Shown here: piece by piece, positions 11,538 to 20,500 of the stretch | Position numbering within the stretch: the stretch's first letter is position 1 | How the letters are laid out: the number at the start of each line of letters is the position of its first letter | Assembly (NCBI RefSeq): GCF_022601975.1 | Contig: NZ_JAKVIR010000017.1 | Location: 88,561 to 152,560 of the forward strand | Length of the DNA stretch: 64,000 nt | From: Pontibacter sp. E15-1 | GTDB taxonomy: Bacteria; Bacteroidota; Bacteroidia; Cytophagales; Hymenobacteraceae | Direction: 5' to 3' | Translations under genes and position numbers: made by a program | The notes under the pieces: model-generated | What the model saw: only the letters and a program-made list of their open reading frames with translations | Databases searched by the model: none | Told to the model about the DNA's origin: nothing

Positions 11538-13391
11538 ATGCCTGACATCATACACTTACTGCCCGACTTCCTGGCCAACCAGATTGCCGCTGGCGAGGTA
11601 GTGCAGCGCCCCGCCTCAGTGGTGAAGGAACTGCTCGAAAACGCCGTTGATGCAGGGGCCTCCAGTGTCCAGGTGATTGTGAAGGAGGCGGGCAAGCAAC
11701 TGGTGCAGGTGGTAGACAACGGCAGCGGCATGTCGGAGACAGACGCCCGCATGTGCTTCGAGCGGCACGCCACTTCCAAAATCAGTTCCACCGAAGACCT
11801 GTTCCGCATCCGGACGATGGGCTTCCGGGGCGAGGCCATGGCCTCCATCGGGGCGGTGGCGCAGGTAGAACTCAAGACCAAGACCCACCACGCCGACACG
11901 GGCACAAAGCTGCTGGTGGAGGGCTCGGGGATTGTGCTGCAGGAGCCGGTGGCGGTTTCGCCCGGCACGTCCATCGCGGTGAAGAACCTGTTCTACAACG
12001 TGCCCGCCCGCCGCAACTTCCTGAAGAGCAACGCCGTGGAGATGCGCCATATCCTGGATGAGTTTCAGCGGGTGGCGCTGGCCTACCCCGAGGTGGCTTT
12101 CACGCTGCACCACAACGATACCGAGGTGTTCAACCTGGTGCCCGGCAAGCTGAGCCAGCGCATCGTCAGCATCTTCGGGAGCAACTACAAGGAGCAGATG
12201 GCCTATTGCGAGGAGGATACCACTTTCCTGACGGTGAAGGGCTACATCGGCAAGCCGGAGCACGCCAGAAAGGCGCGCGGCGAGCAGTTTTTCTTCGTGA
12301 ACAACCGCTTTGTGAAGAGCGGCTACCTGAACCACGCCGTGATGACCGCCTTCGAGGGCTTGGTACCTAAAGAAAACTACCCCTTTTACGTGCTGTTTAT
12401 TGAGCTGGAGCCCGGCAAGATCGACATAAACGTGCACCCCACCAAAACCGAGATTAAGTTCGAGGACGAGAAAACGGTGTATGCCATTGTGCACGCCGCC
12501 GTCCGGAAGGCGCTCGGCACCTATAACATTGCCCCGTCCCTTGACTTTGAGGGCGACGTGAACTTTGCCCCGCTGCAGCCCATCCGGGTGCAGGGCGGCT
12601 ACAATGAGTTTGACCCCGACAGCAAAGCCCGGGGCGATAGCGGCAGCGCCTTTCCGGGGTTCTCGCCGCCCGCCACGTCGCGCAGGGCCACCTCCAAAGG
12701 CTGGGAGCAGCTGTACGAACCCCTGCGGGAGCAGCCAATGGCAGAGAGCCATACCACCTCCGCCAGCTCAGGCATGGGCCTGCTCGACGATGTGTTCGCG
12801 GCGACGGATGTGCCCGCGGCCTCATCTAACAAAGCCATCCAGATTCACCAGAAGTACCTGTTGGTGCAGGTCAAGTCCGGGGTGATGATCATCGACCAGC
12901 AGGCGGCGCAGGAGCGCATCCTGTATGAGAAATACAGCGCCTCGCTCCAGAAGAAGACCGGGGCCTCGCAGGCGCTGCTCTTCCCGCAGACGCTGCAGCT
13001 CTCGCCAGCCGACGCCGCGCTGATGCATGAGCTGGCGGCAGAGTTCAAGGACATGGGCTTTTTGTTTGAGGACTTCGGCGGCAACGCCATCATCCTGAAC
13101 GGTATACCGGCCGATGTGCATGCGGCCAATGAAAAAGAGCTGCTGGAGGAATTGATAGAGCAGTATAAAAACAATCTGGCCACCCTGAAGCTTGATAAGC
13201 GGGAGAACCTGGCCCGAGCCATGGCCCGGCGCATGGCCTCGCGGTCGCTGTCGCGCATGTCGGACCTGGAGATGAATTCTCTCGTAGACAAGCTTTTTGC
13301 GTGCCAAGTGCCCAACTATGCGCCGGGAGGGCAGAAAACGCTTGTGATCATGGAGCTTAGCCAGCTGCACGATCTGTTTCAGAAAGGCTGA
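11538..13391 (+). CDS. mutL: DNA mismatch repair protein MutL
   Basis: GHKL-type ATPase that couples MutS mismatch recognition to repair. The N-terminal ATPase has QIAAGEVVQRPASVVKELLE, the DNGSGM motif and GFRGEAM (the family usually has GFRGEAL). A variable linker spans about 345-430, then the C-terminal dimerisation domain begins at IQIHQKYLLVQ. The position that holds DQHA-x2-E-x4-E in nicking MutL proteins reads DQQAAQERILYE here, with Gln in place of His, and no C-terminal CPHGRP zinc motif is seen. Endonuclease activity is therefore doubtful. 617 aa is normal length. Two rhomboid genes follow, an order I recall from other Cytophagales. Confidence 0.95.
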   Translation: MPDIIHLLPDFLANQIAAGEVVQRPASVVKELLENAVDAGASSVQVIVKEAGKQLVQVVDNGSGMSETDARMCFERHATSKISSTEDLFRIRTMGFRGEAMASIGAVAQVELKTKTHHADTGTKLLVEGSGIVLQEPVAVSPGTSIAVKNLFYNVPARRNFLKSNAVEMRHILDEFQRVALAYPEVAFTLHHNDTEVFNLVPGKLSQRIVSIFGSNYKEQMAYCEEDTTFLTVKGYIGKPEHARKARGEQFFFVNNRFVKSGYLNHAVMTAFEGLVPKENYPFYVLFIELEPGKIDINVHPTKTEIKFEDEKTVYAIVHAAVRKALGTYNIAPSLDFEGDVNFAPLQPIRVQGGYNEFDPDSKARGDSGSAFPGFSPPATSRRATSKGWEQLYEPLREQPMAESHTTSASSGMGLLDDVFAATDVPAASSNKAIQIHQKYLLVQVKSGVMIIDQQAAQERILYEKYSASLQKKTGASQALLFPQTLQLSPADAALMHELAAEFKDMGFLFEDFGGNAIILNGIPADVHAANEKELLEELIEQYKNNLATLKLDKRENLARAMARRMASRSLSRMSDLEMNSLVDKLFACQVPNYAPGGQKTLVIMELSQLHDLFQKG

Positions 13392-13579
13392 GTGTGGTTG
13401 CTTGTCAAATTTTTGCATTGGGGCATGCTATTGACAGCAGCAAAAGGCGGCTCGGGCGGTAGAGGCGTAGTATGCCTGTTTTGGTCAGCTTTTTAGTGTT
13501 CGCTCCTGAATCTATATATAACCTAAGTACCGGCTTCAGATAATAAGGAAGGCCGGATTTTCTTTAAATATAAAATCGC

Positions 13580-14362
13580 ATGTTCAATATCACCCCCATG
13601 GTCCGGAATCTCCTGATCATCAACGTGGTTATCTTTTTATTGCAAAATAGTGGCATCGTCAGCATGGAGGACTTTGCGCTGCATTACTTCGGCTCAGATT
13701 ATTTCAAGCCGGTGCAGCTGTTCTCGCACATGTTCATGCACGGCAGCTGGGGGCACTTGTTCAGCAACATGTTCAGCTTGTTCATCTTCGGGCCGATGCT
13801 GGAGCGCTTCTGGGGGCCGCAGCGCCTGCTGGCGTTTTACCTCATCACGGGACTTGGGGCGAGTTTGCTCTACTCGGGTGTGCGGGCCTATGAGCTGAAT
13901 GGCCTGGAGGAGGAAACGGCGACCTATATAGAAAACCCCAGCCCGGTTGCCTTTAACAACTATATGGATGAGCACTACGGGCCAGGCGCCGGCCGGGAGC
14001 TTGCCGTGGCCTACCTGCGCAACCCCGAAAACCCGGATTACATAGAGGCCAGCCGCGAGATGGTGACCAAGGTATACCGTGCCGTGTACAACAGTCCGTT
14101 AGTGGGTGCCTCCGGGGCAATTTTTGCGATACTTATGGCATTTGGCATGCTCTTTCCTAACTTAGAGCTAATGCTGCTTTTCCTGCCTGTGCCCATCAAG
14201 GCCAAGTACTTCGTGCTGTTTTACGGCGCGTATGAATTATACTCGGGCTTCAACCGGACACCCGGCGATAACGTAGCACACTTTGCGCACCTTGGAGGCA
14301 TGCTGTTCGCGTATATACTGGTAAAAATGTGGCAGCGGAAAGACTATCAGGATAACTTTTAG
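13580..14362 (+). CDS. Rhomboid-family intramembrane serine protease (first of two)
   Basis: A 260-aa polytopic membrane protein. The catalytic dyad is intact: Ser178 in GASGAIF and His237 in HFAHLGG. The early HGSWGHLFSNMF motif supplies the conserved His/Asn of the oxyanion region. An unusually polar insertion of about 65 residues (about 105-170) lies between membrane segments, before the catalytic helix. It probably cleaves transmembrane helices of unknown substrates. It is 6 bp from the second rhomboid gene, so the two are one transcription unit. Confidence 0.93.
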   Translation: MFNITPMVRNLLIINVVIFLLQNSGIVSMEDFALHYFGSDYFKPVQLFSHMFMHGSWGHLFSNMFSLFIFGPMLERFWGPQRLLAFYLITGLGASLLYSGVRAYELNGLEEETATYIENPSPVAFNNYMDEHYGPGAGRELAVAYLRNPENPDYIEASREMVTKVYRAVYNSPLVGASGAIFAILMAFGMLFPNLELMLLFLPVPIKAKYFVLFYGAYELYSGFNRTPGDNVAHFAHLGGMLFAYILVKMWQRKDYQDNF

Positions 14363-14368
14363 AGCATA

Positions 14369-15280
14369 ATGAGCATCATCGAAGACATAAAGTACGCCTT
14401 CCGGCAGCCCAACAACACGTTGAAACAGCTTATCCTGATCAACATCATTGTGTTTGTGGCGCTGATCTTAACGCGCACCATCTTGTACTTAACAGGCGCC
14501 TCGGGTATATATGCCCTCATCATGCAGTACATGGCGCTCAACTCATACCCTACTACCTTTATCACCCGGCCCTGGACGCTGATCACGTATTTCTTCACCC
14601 ACGAGGGCTTTCTGCACATCATCTTTAACATGCTGAACCTTTACTGGTTCGGGCAGCTAGTGCGCGAGTACCTGGGCGAGAAAAAGCTGCTGAGCTTATA
14701 CATACTGGGCGGTATCACGGGTGGGGTGCTCTACCTGCTGAGCTATAACTTTATACCCTATTTTGCGGATCGCGCCGCCTTCTCGATGATGATCGGCGCT
14801 TCAGCCAGTGTGCTGGCCATTGTGGTGGGGGCCGCCACGCTGCTGCCCAACTTCGCCTTCAACCTCATCCTGATCGGGCCGATCCGAATCAAGTACATCG
14901 CCGCGTTTCTGGTACTGCTCTCTATCTCGGGGGCCGTGGGCGACAATGCGGGCGGCAACATCGCGCACATCGGCGGCGCGGTTCTGGGTTGGGTCTACAT
15001 CAAGCAGTTGCAGCGCGGCACCGACCTGGGGCGCCCCATACATGCCATCCTCGACTTCTTCACAAACCTGTTCAAGCGCAGGCCCCATCTGAAAGTGACA
15101 CACCGCCGCCCGGGGGGCGCTCCGTCTATGCCAAGAGCAAACGGGGCATCCAATGGTGCAAGCGGCAAGCCCGACCAAAGCGAGATCGACCGCATTCTGG
15201 ACAAGATTTCCAGCTCCGGGTATGAGAGCCTCTCAAAAGAGGAGAAACAAAAGCTATTTCAGGCGAGTCAGAAAGACTAA
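14369..15280 (+). CDS. Rhomboid-family intramembrane serine protease (second of two)
   Basis: A 303-aa paralogue of the preceding gene. It has HEGFLHIIFNMLNLYWFG near the N-terminal part, Ser145 in GASAS (the usual following Gly is Ala here) and His200 in NIAHIGG, so the dyad is kept. After the membrane domain comes a basic cytosolic tail of about 80 residues, ending in an acidic/helical segment (SEIDRILDKISSSGYESLSK) that often closes Bacteroidota rhomboids. The change from GxSG to GASA could alter activity. It is followed 11 bp later by a small unknown gene in the same unit. Confidence 0.9.
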   Translation: MSIIEDIKYAFRQPNNTLKQLILINIIVFVALILTRTILYLTGASGIYALIMQYMALNSYPTTFITRPWTLITYFFTHEGFLHIIFNMLNLYWFGQLVREYLGEKKLLSLYILGGITGGVLYLLSYNFIPYFADRAAFSMMIGASASVLAIVVGAATLLPNFAFNLILIGPIRIKYIAAFLVLLSISGAVGDNAGGNIAHIGGAVLGWVYIKQLQRGTDLGRPIHAILDFFTNLFKRRPHLKVTHRRPGGAPSMPRANGASNGASGKPDQSEIDRILDKISSSGYESLSKEEKQKLFQASQKD

Positions 15281-15291
15281 ACACACACAAG

Positions 15292-15783
15292 ATGGTTGTT
15301 TTCCGGAACACACCCGAGGAGTGGCAACGACTGGATTGGATGATTCTGCAGAACGGGTATGCCTGCCTGTACCTGCGCAAAGAGTTTCTGCTGCTCGACA
15401 TTGCCTGGTTTCGGGGAGAGCGCTACCGAGTGATTGAGTTTGACTGCACTGCCTGGGCAGGTGAGCAAGCGTTGCGCACAGACGTGGCGCAGAGGCTGCG
15501 GTTACAGGAAAGCGGCAGTTTTAAGGAACTGGGCGACAGGCTGAAAGAAGCGGATATCACCGGAAAGGGCCTGGTGCTGGTGCTGCACCACCTCGACGCA
15601 GTGGAGAAAGAGCTCGGGCAGGAACTGCTCGATGTACTGGCCAGGGCCGCGCAATGGCACCTGCTGCTGGGCGAGCGCCTCCTGACCCTGGCCCAAGTGG
15701 ATGACCTCAAGATGGTCTACAAACCCGTGGGCGCAAGGCCCGTCCTCTGGAACCCCCATGAGTGGCTGGATGTGCCAGGATAA
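15292..15783 (+). CDS. Hypothetical protein co-transcribed with rhomboids
   Basis: I do not recognise this 163-aa soluble protein. It has no signal peptide or membrane segment and is rich in Leu, Glu and Trp. A possible alpha/beta pattern runs through FLLLDIAWFRGERYRVIEFDC, with a helix around QELLDVLARAAQWHLLLGERL. The overall shape (short N-terminal strand, helix, LVLVLHHLDAV strand/helix) faintly recalls the barstar fold, but no diagnostic residue supports that. Its start 11 bp after the rhomboid stop puts it in the same operon. It is followed by a heptad-repeat element. Confidence 0.65.
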   Translation: MVVFRNTPEEWQRLDWMILQNGYACLYLRKEFLLLDIAWFRGERYRVIEFDCTAWAGEQALRTDVAQRLRLQESGSFKELGDRLKEADITGKGLVLVLHHLDAVEKELGQELLDVLARAAQWHLLLGERLLTLAQVDDLKMVYKPVGARPVLWNPHEWLDVPG

Positions 15784-15846
15784 ACTAAAAGGACACAAGT
15801 ATCTCAGTAAAAGGACACAAGTATCAAGACATAAGACACAAGACTT
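15784..15846. repeat. Heptad-repeat element (AAGACAY type)
   Basis: Directly after the stop of the 163-aa gene, a 22-bp unit containing GGACACAAGTATC occurs twice (15791-15803 and 15813-15825). It is followed by three in-phase heptamers, AAGACAT, AAGACAC and AAGACTT, at 15826-15846. This is one of seven sites in the window with a 7-bp period. Confidence 0.8.
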
Positions 15847-15939
15847 TACCGGTTTAAGCACATAATTTAGAAAAATTAGGTGCTACTTTAAATGTGTGGA
15901 TATAGTCAACTGATGCTGTCATTATACTTAGGCTCAGGA

Positions 15940-15997
15940 ATATATAAAAGCAGAAGCGGCGCTCCCGAAAGAGAGCGCCGCTTCTGCTTTTATATAT
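15940..15997. terminator. Long perfect hairpin after mdh
   Basis: 25-bp arms (ATATATAAAAGCAGAAGCGG... and complement) around a loop of about 8 nt, with T/A-rich ends. It lies 13 bp past the mdh stop (minus strand) and converges with the rhomboid operon, so it can terminate both. Confidence 0.88.
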
Positions 15998-16010
15998 GGA
16001 ATCCGGGGAT

Positions 16011-16949
16011 TTAGGCTTTGGCAGACATGTTGTCCAGCGCGTCCATCACTTCTTTCACGTGGCCGCGGGATGTCTCCAGCAGTTGCTTCTCCTCGTCGTT
16101 GAGTTGCAGCTCGATCACTTTCTCGATACCGTTCTTGCCCAGGATTACCGGCACGCCCAGGTATACCCCGTCAATGCCGTACTCGCCTTCCAGCTTCACG
16201 CAAACCGGGAACACACGGCGCTGGTCGCGCACGATGGCCTCCACCATTTGTGCCGCTGCAGCACCCGGTGCATACCAGGCAGAAGTGCCCATCAGTTTCA
16301 CCAGCTCGCCGCCGCCAGACTTGGTGCGCTCGATAATGGCGTTCAGTTTGTCTTCAGCAATCAGCTCAGTTACAGGTATACCGCCCACCGTGGTGTAACG
16401 CGGAAGTGGCACCATGGTATCGCCGTGGCCGCCCATCAGCACCGCCTGGATGTCTTTCGGAGACACGTTCAGCTCCTCTGCCAGGAATGCGCGGTAGCGC
16501 CCCGTGTCCAGGATGCCAGCCATACCCATCACGCGGTTGCGTGGGAACTTGGAGGTCATATGCGCGGCGTAGGTCATCACATCCAGCGGGTTAGAAACCA
16601 CGATGATGATCGTGTTCGGTGAATATTTTACGATGTTCTCGGTTACAGACTTCACGATGCCCGCATTGGTAGAGATCAGGTCGTCGCGGGTCATGCCGGG
16701 CTTGCGCGGCAAGCCGGAAGTAATCACCACCACGTCAGAGTCGGCGGTGCGGGAATAGTCGTTGGTGACACCCACCGTGCGGGTATCATATAAGTTGATC
16801 GGTGCTTTCTGCCAGATATCAAGCGCCTTGCCCTCAGCAAAACCTTCTTTAATATCCACTAAAACTACTTCGTTCGCGATTTCGCGGTAAGCCAGCACAT
16901 CGGCGCATGTTGCGCCCACGTTGCCTGCTCCAACTACAGTTACTTTCAT
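16011..16949 (-). CDS. mdh: Malate dehydrogenase (LDH-type)
   Basis: Cytosolic NAD-dependent oxidation of malate to oxaloacetate in the TCA cycle. The 312-aa length is typical. The Rossmann motif is VGAGNVGA at 6-13. Substrate-binding Arg82 and Arg88 lie in the mobile loop (SGLPRKPGMTRDD), Arg151 in DTGRYR, and catalytic His175 in GGHGDTMV. An Arg at the GLPRKPGM position fits malate rather than lactate specificity. It is transcribed alone, with a long terminator hairpin after it and the heptad repeat of 17044-17138 upstream. Confidence 0.96.
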   Translation of the reverse strand: MKVTVVGAGNVGATCADVLAYREIANEVVLVDIKEGFAEGKALDIWQKAPINLYDTRTVGVTNDYSRTADSDVVVITSGLPRKPGMTRDDLISTNAGIVKSVTENIVKYSPNTIIIVVSNPLDVMTYAAHMTSKFPRNRVMGMAGILDTGRYRAFLAEELNVSPKDIQAVLMGGHGDTMVPLPRYTTVGGIPVTELIAEDKLNAIIERTKSGGGELVKLMGTSAWYAPGAAAAQMVEAIVRDQRRVFPVCVKLEGEYGIDGVYLGVPVILGKNGIEKVIELQLNDEEKQLLETSRGHVKEVMDALDNMSAKA

Positions 16950-17043
16950 TTCGGATATGCTTTAATTTGGTTTGAGATTCTGTTACTTGCAGTAAATTTA
17001 TAAAGTTATTCCATTAATTGCGCTTTTCGCCCGAAGTATCGGT

Positions 17044-17138
17044 TTCGTAGCACGACTTTCGAGAAACACGACACACGACACACGTATCACGACTATTATC
17101 GTGTGTCGTGTGTCGAGATACGTGTGTCGTGCTACGAA
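17044..17138. repeat. Heptad-repeat inverted element (ACACGAC type)
   Basis: The left arm has ACACGAC twice in tandem plus a partial copy (17066-17084). The right arm has GTGTGTC twice (17101-17114), the same heptamer on the other strand. The outer arms TTCGTAGCACGAC/GTCGTGCTACGAA (17044-17056, 17126-17138) pair perfectly. The element directly abuts the tilS stop codon and may fold as its 3' hairpin. Confidence 0.85.
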
Positions 17139-18470
17139 TTAAGCATTCCGCTGCATCGTAATTTCCATCACCCGCTCGGTCTTGTCGGTTACTTTAAAGC
17201 GGTTGTCGGGGCGGTGGCCCACCACCCAGGCGATAGACTGCTCCGACACGAGCACCAGTACTTGGGGCTTCAGGTTGGCTGGCACTTTCTTGTCGATAAG
17301 TAAATCGCTGATTTTTTTCTTGCCGTTCATACCCAATGGCACAAACCAGTCGCCTTCCTGCCAGGTGCGCAGCTTCAGCGGGAACTTCAGCTGGTCTGCG
17401 TCGAGGGCTGCCACGTGCGGTTTGGTGTTCAGTTCATAGCTGGCCGCATCCACGTACCGGATCACGAAGGAGGCGTTGCCCGCTTTGGCACTGGTGTCGC
17501 CGTCGTGTATGCTGACGCTGCCGAAACTGCTCATGTTTCGGGGCGTGATAACGAGTTGCTCGCGGTCCTTCACCAGGGTATGGGTAGGGGAGTCGAACTG
17601 CTTGCCCGAGATACCGTCCAGCGCCTCTGCCAGTTCCAGCACCACGGTATAGCTGAAGTTGTAGGGCCGCAGCAGCTCGTGCAGCACCACAGGCAGGCCG
17701 ATGGCATTTTGCAGGGGCACCAGCGAGATGTACACGGCGTCCTCGGCCTCCTTTATGCTTTGCGCCCGCAGGTTATCTATATAACTCGCCACAATGGCCT
17801 CGGCATGGCTCACGCGTTCTGCCGTGTGCTGCATGGTCTCCTCCAGGCTCGGGTTGATCTCTTTCAGGACGGGTATAACCTCGTGCCGGATCTTGTTGCG
17901 CTGGTACTTGGTGGTTTCGTTCGAGCTGTCCTCGCGCCAGACGATCTTCTCCGACGTCACGAAATCATAGATATCGTCTTTAGTGATGGAGAGCAGCGGG
18001 CGGATGATGTGGCCGTTCTTCGGCGGGATGCCGTGTAGCCCCGCAATGCCGGTGCCCTTGGTCAGGTGCAGCAATATGGTCTCGGTTGTGTCGTTGCTAT
18101 GGTGGGCCGTGGCGATATAGTCATACCCTTCCTGCTGGCGCACGGCCTCGAACCACTGGTAGCGCAGGGTGCGGGCAGCCATCTGCGTCGAGAGTTTCTC
18201 CTGCCCGGCAAAGGCGCGCGTGTTAAAGTTCTCGGTATAAAACGGCACGTTATACTTCTTGGCCAGCTTTTTGACGAACAGTTGGTCGGCCTCGGCCTCC
18301 TCGGCGCGCAACCCGAAATTGCAGTGGGCCACCGCGAAATCGTATTTAAGCTGGTGCAGCACCTCGCAGAGCACGGTAGAGTCGATGCCGCCGCTCACGG
18401 CAGCCAGTATTCTGCTCTCCGGCTGGCAGAGGCTGTGGGAGTGTATATAAGCTGAAACTTTCTGTAGCAT
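17139..18470 (-). CDS. tilS: tRNA(Ile)-lysidine synthase TilS
   Basis: Essential enzyme that adds lysine to C34 of tRNA-Ile(CAU) so that it reads AUA. The 443-aa protein has the PP-loop ATP-binding motif SGGIDS at 26-31, an ATAHHSNDTTETILL motif and RPLLSITKDDI, all typical. The C-terminal TilS domain includes KLRTWQEGDWFVPLGM followed by KKISDLLIDKKVP. The start MLQKVSAYIHSH places the PP-loop at the usual distance. The stop codon touches the heptad-repeat hairpin at 17044-17138. Confidence 0.95.
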   Translation of the reverse strand: MLQKVSAYIHSHSLCQPESRILAAVSGGIDSTVLCEVLHQLKYDFAVAHCNFGLRAEEAEADQLFVKKLAKKYNVPFYTENFNTRAFAGQEKLSTQMAARTLRYQWFEAVRQQEGYDYIATAHHSNDTTETILLHLTKGTGIAGLHGIPPKNGHIIRPLLSITKDDIYDFVTSEKIVWREDSSNETTKYQRNKIRHEVIPVLKEINPSLEETMQHTAERVSHAEAIVASYIDNLRAQSIKEAEDAVYISLVPLQNAIGLPVVLHELLRPYNFSYTVVLELAEALDGISGKQFDSPTHTLVKDREQLVITPRNMSSFGSVSIHDGDTSAKAGNASFVIRYVDAASYELNTKPHVAALDADQLKFPLKLRTWQEGDWFVPLGMNGKKKISDLLIDKKVPANLKPQVLVLVSEQSIAWVVGHRPDNRFKVTDKTERVMEITMQRNA

Positions 18471-18515
18471 AAGGCAGCGGCTGGTAATTTTTTTCTAATT
18501 TTGACAGTTACAATC

Positions 18516-18649
18516 AGACACAAGATATTAGACACAAGACACAAGACAAGTGGTAAAACCTGAGTGTGCGAGTATTTCCGCAGGTTTTAAAAAGGGCAGG
18601 CAATGTGCTCTTTCTTTACAAAATCTTATGTCTTGCGTCCTGTGTCTTG
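18516..18649. repeat. Heptad-repeat inverted element (AGACACA type)
   Basis: Five in-phase heptamers, AGACACA, AGATATT, AGACACA, AGACACA and AGACAAG, run from 18516 to 18550. A complementary run, AATCTTA, TGTCTTG, CGTCCTG and TGTCTTG, lies at 18622-18649. Between them is a small hairpin (AAAACCTG...CAGGTTTT). The element fills the space between divergent tilS and the OstA-like gene. Confidence 0.85.
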
Positions 18650-18663
18650 AATCCATATACTAA

Positions 18664-20424
18664 ATGAAGCTCACAAAACTACTGTTTTCTATTGTCTTTA
18701 CCCTGCTTGGGTTTGCGGTTTTCGCGCAGGAGCGGCCAGCGCAGCCGCCCAAGCCAAAACTGCAGCAAGCGCCCCAGCCGCCCAAGCCAAAGGTGGAGCA
18801 ACGGCAGCAGCCTACATTGCCGCAAGGGCAGTCAGACAAGGTGCAGCTCCTGCCGGGCACCGACTCGCTGGTGGGCGGTGTCTTTAACGGGCAGCGGATC
18901 GACAAGCTATACGGCAAGGTGCAGTTCAAGCAGAAAGATACTACGCTCTCTGCCGACTCGGTATACCGCTACAAGGAAACTGATTTGCTGGAGGCCTTCG
19001 GCAATGTGCGCATCAACCAGGCCGACACCGTGACCATTACAGGCAACCACGCCATATACGACGGCAACAAGCGAACCTCTAAAATAACCGGCAACGTGGT
19101 GATGCGGGACCCGCGCATGACCCTGACCACGCCCAGCCTGGACTATGACCTGAATGCAAAAACGGCGGTATACACCGAGGGCGGCGTGATCGTGGACCCG
19201 GAGAACCGCCTGCAAAGCCGCATCGGCTCCTACGACGTGACCTCCAAGATGTATACCTTCCAGCAGAATGTGCGCGTCACCACCAAAGACTACAACATCA
19301 CCTCCGAAAACATGCGGTACAACACCCTGAGCAAGGTGGTATACTTCCAGGGCCCCACCATCATTAAAGGGCAGCAGGGCGATCTGTACGCGGAGGAGGG
19401 CATCTACAACACGCTCACCAAAATCTCCAACTTTGGCCGCAACGCCTACATCCTGACCAAAGAATACCGGCTGGGCGGCGACAAGCTATTCTATGACCAG
19501 AACAAAGGGTATGGCTACGCCGAGAAGAACGTAACGCTGCGCTCGCTGAAGGACGACGTGACCATACGTGGCCAGGTGGGCCGCTACTGGCGCGACAGGG
19601 GCGAAGCGAAGGTGTATGGCGGCCGCGCCCTGATGGAAACCAAGCTGGACAAAGACACCCTGTTTATGGCGGCAGACACGCTGTACTCCCGCGAGGCCAA
19701 GGCACCCGGTTCCGCCAGCATGGTGTTTGCCTACCCCAACGTCCGGATTTACAAGTCGGATTTGCAGGGGAAGGCCGACTCGCTGAGCTATAACCGCACC
19801 GACTCGGTGATGCACCTGAATGTGCAGCCGGTGCTGTGGAGCGACAACAGCCAGATGGAGTCCGACACGATCCACATCGAGTTGCGCAACAAGACCATCG
19901 ACAAGATGTACCTCTACAGCAATGCCTTCATCGCGACGCAAGACACGCTGAAGAACCACAATCAGGTGAAGGGCCGCGACATGACCGCCTTTTTCCAGAG
20001 CGGCGACCTGCGGCGCGTGGATGTGAATGGCAACAGCGAAAGCCTGTACTATGCCTTGCAGGGCGATACGATCCTGACTGGTATGAACAAGGCCATTTGC
20101 AGCGACATGGTGCTGAAGTTCGCGGAAAATAAATTGAAGACGATTGCGTTTCTGATGCAGCCCGATGCCAGTTTTATACCCCCCCACGAGCTGAAGGAGG
20201 AGGAGAAGCAGTTGGAGGGGTTTGCCTGGATGGAAGAGCTGCGGCCCACGCGGGAGCAGGTGCTGAGCCAAAAGCCCTTGCCCGCCGCCACGCCGCCGGC
20301 ACCGAAGGTGAAGGCCGCCCCGGCCACAACCGCCGAGGTCCGGAAAAAGCCAGCCCCAGCGAAAGAGGAGGCTGCCCCAAGCCCCAAAAAGCCCAAAAGG
20401 GGCTTCCTGAAAAATAAAAATTAA
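18664..20424 (+). CDS. OstA/LptA-like periplasmic protein
   Basis: A 586-aa exported protein: signal peptide MKLTKLLFSIVFTLLGFAVFAQ, then a Pro/Gln/Lys-rich linker (about 22-60). A repetitive beta-rich OstA/LptA-type domain follows, built of short repeats such as LYGKVQFKQKDTTLSADSVYRY, GNVRINQADTVTITGNHAIY and ITGNVVMRD. LptA-like folds carry lipopolysaccharide across the periplasm, so a role in LPS transport is inferred. The C-terminal 90 residues are Pro/Ala/Lys-rich and low-complexity. In Bacteroidota such OstA-like proteins lack the LptD barrel, as here. bamD follows from its own promoter. Confidence 0.85.
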   Translation: MKLTKLLFSIVFTLLGFAVFAQERPAQPPKPKLQQAPQPPKPKVEQRQQPTLPQGQSDKVQLLPGTDSLVGGVFNGQRIDKLYGKVQFKQKDTTLSADSVYRYKETDLLEAFGNVRINQADTVTITGNHAIYDGNKRTSKITGNVVMRDPRMTLTTPSLDYDLNAKTAVYTEGGVIVDPENRLQSRIGSYDVTSKMYTFQQNVRVTTKDYNITSENMRYNTLSKVVYFQGPTIIKGQQGDLYAEEGIYNTLTKISNFGRNAYILTKEYRLGGDKLFYDQNKGYGYAEKNVTLRSLKDDVTIRGQVGRYWRDRGEAKVYGGRALMETKLDKDTLFMAADTLYSREAKAPGSASMVFAYPNVRIYKSDLQGKADSLSYNRTDSVMHLNVQPVLWSDNSQMESDTIHIELRNKTIDKMYLYSNAFIATQDTLKNHNQVKGRDMTAFFQSGDLRRVDVNGNSESLYYALQGDTILTGMNKAICSDMVLKFAENKLKTIAFLMQPDASFIPPHELKEEEKQLEGFAWMEELRPTREQVLSQKPLPAATPPAPKVKAAPATTAEVRKKPAPAKEEAAPSPKKPKRGFLKNKN

Positions 20425-20461
20425 GCTATGCGGCGGATAAAGCCGTGTTTGCCATTTCATT

Positions 20462-20493
20462 TTTGTAAATCATACGGATATTCTATAATTTTG
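20462..20493 (+). promoter_or_regulatory. Bacteroidota-type promoter for bamD
   Basis: TTTG (20462-20465), 20 nt, then TAATTTTG (20486-20493), matching TTTG-N19/20-TAnnTTTG. The bamD ATG is at 20501, so transcription would begin within a few bases of the start codon and the message would be nearly leaderless. Confidence 0.7.
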
Positions 20494-20500
20494 CCTGTTC

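Noticed and set aside
11150..11974. Minus-strand frame running from the mutL start into the upstream region
   Set aside because: It is antisense to the conserved MutL ATPase motifs for over half of its length; the noncoding part has no codon bias or motif.
14369..15280. Second rhomboid as an inactive pseudoprotease
   Set aside because: Ser145 and His200 are both present; only the Gly after Ser is changed, so loss of activity cannot be claimed.
17044..17138. Possible CRISPR array or repeat-spacer structure
   Set aside because: The units are 7 bp in direct tandem without spacers; no 25-40-bp repeats with unique spacers and no cas genes in the window.
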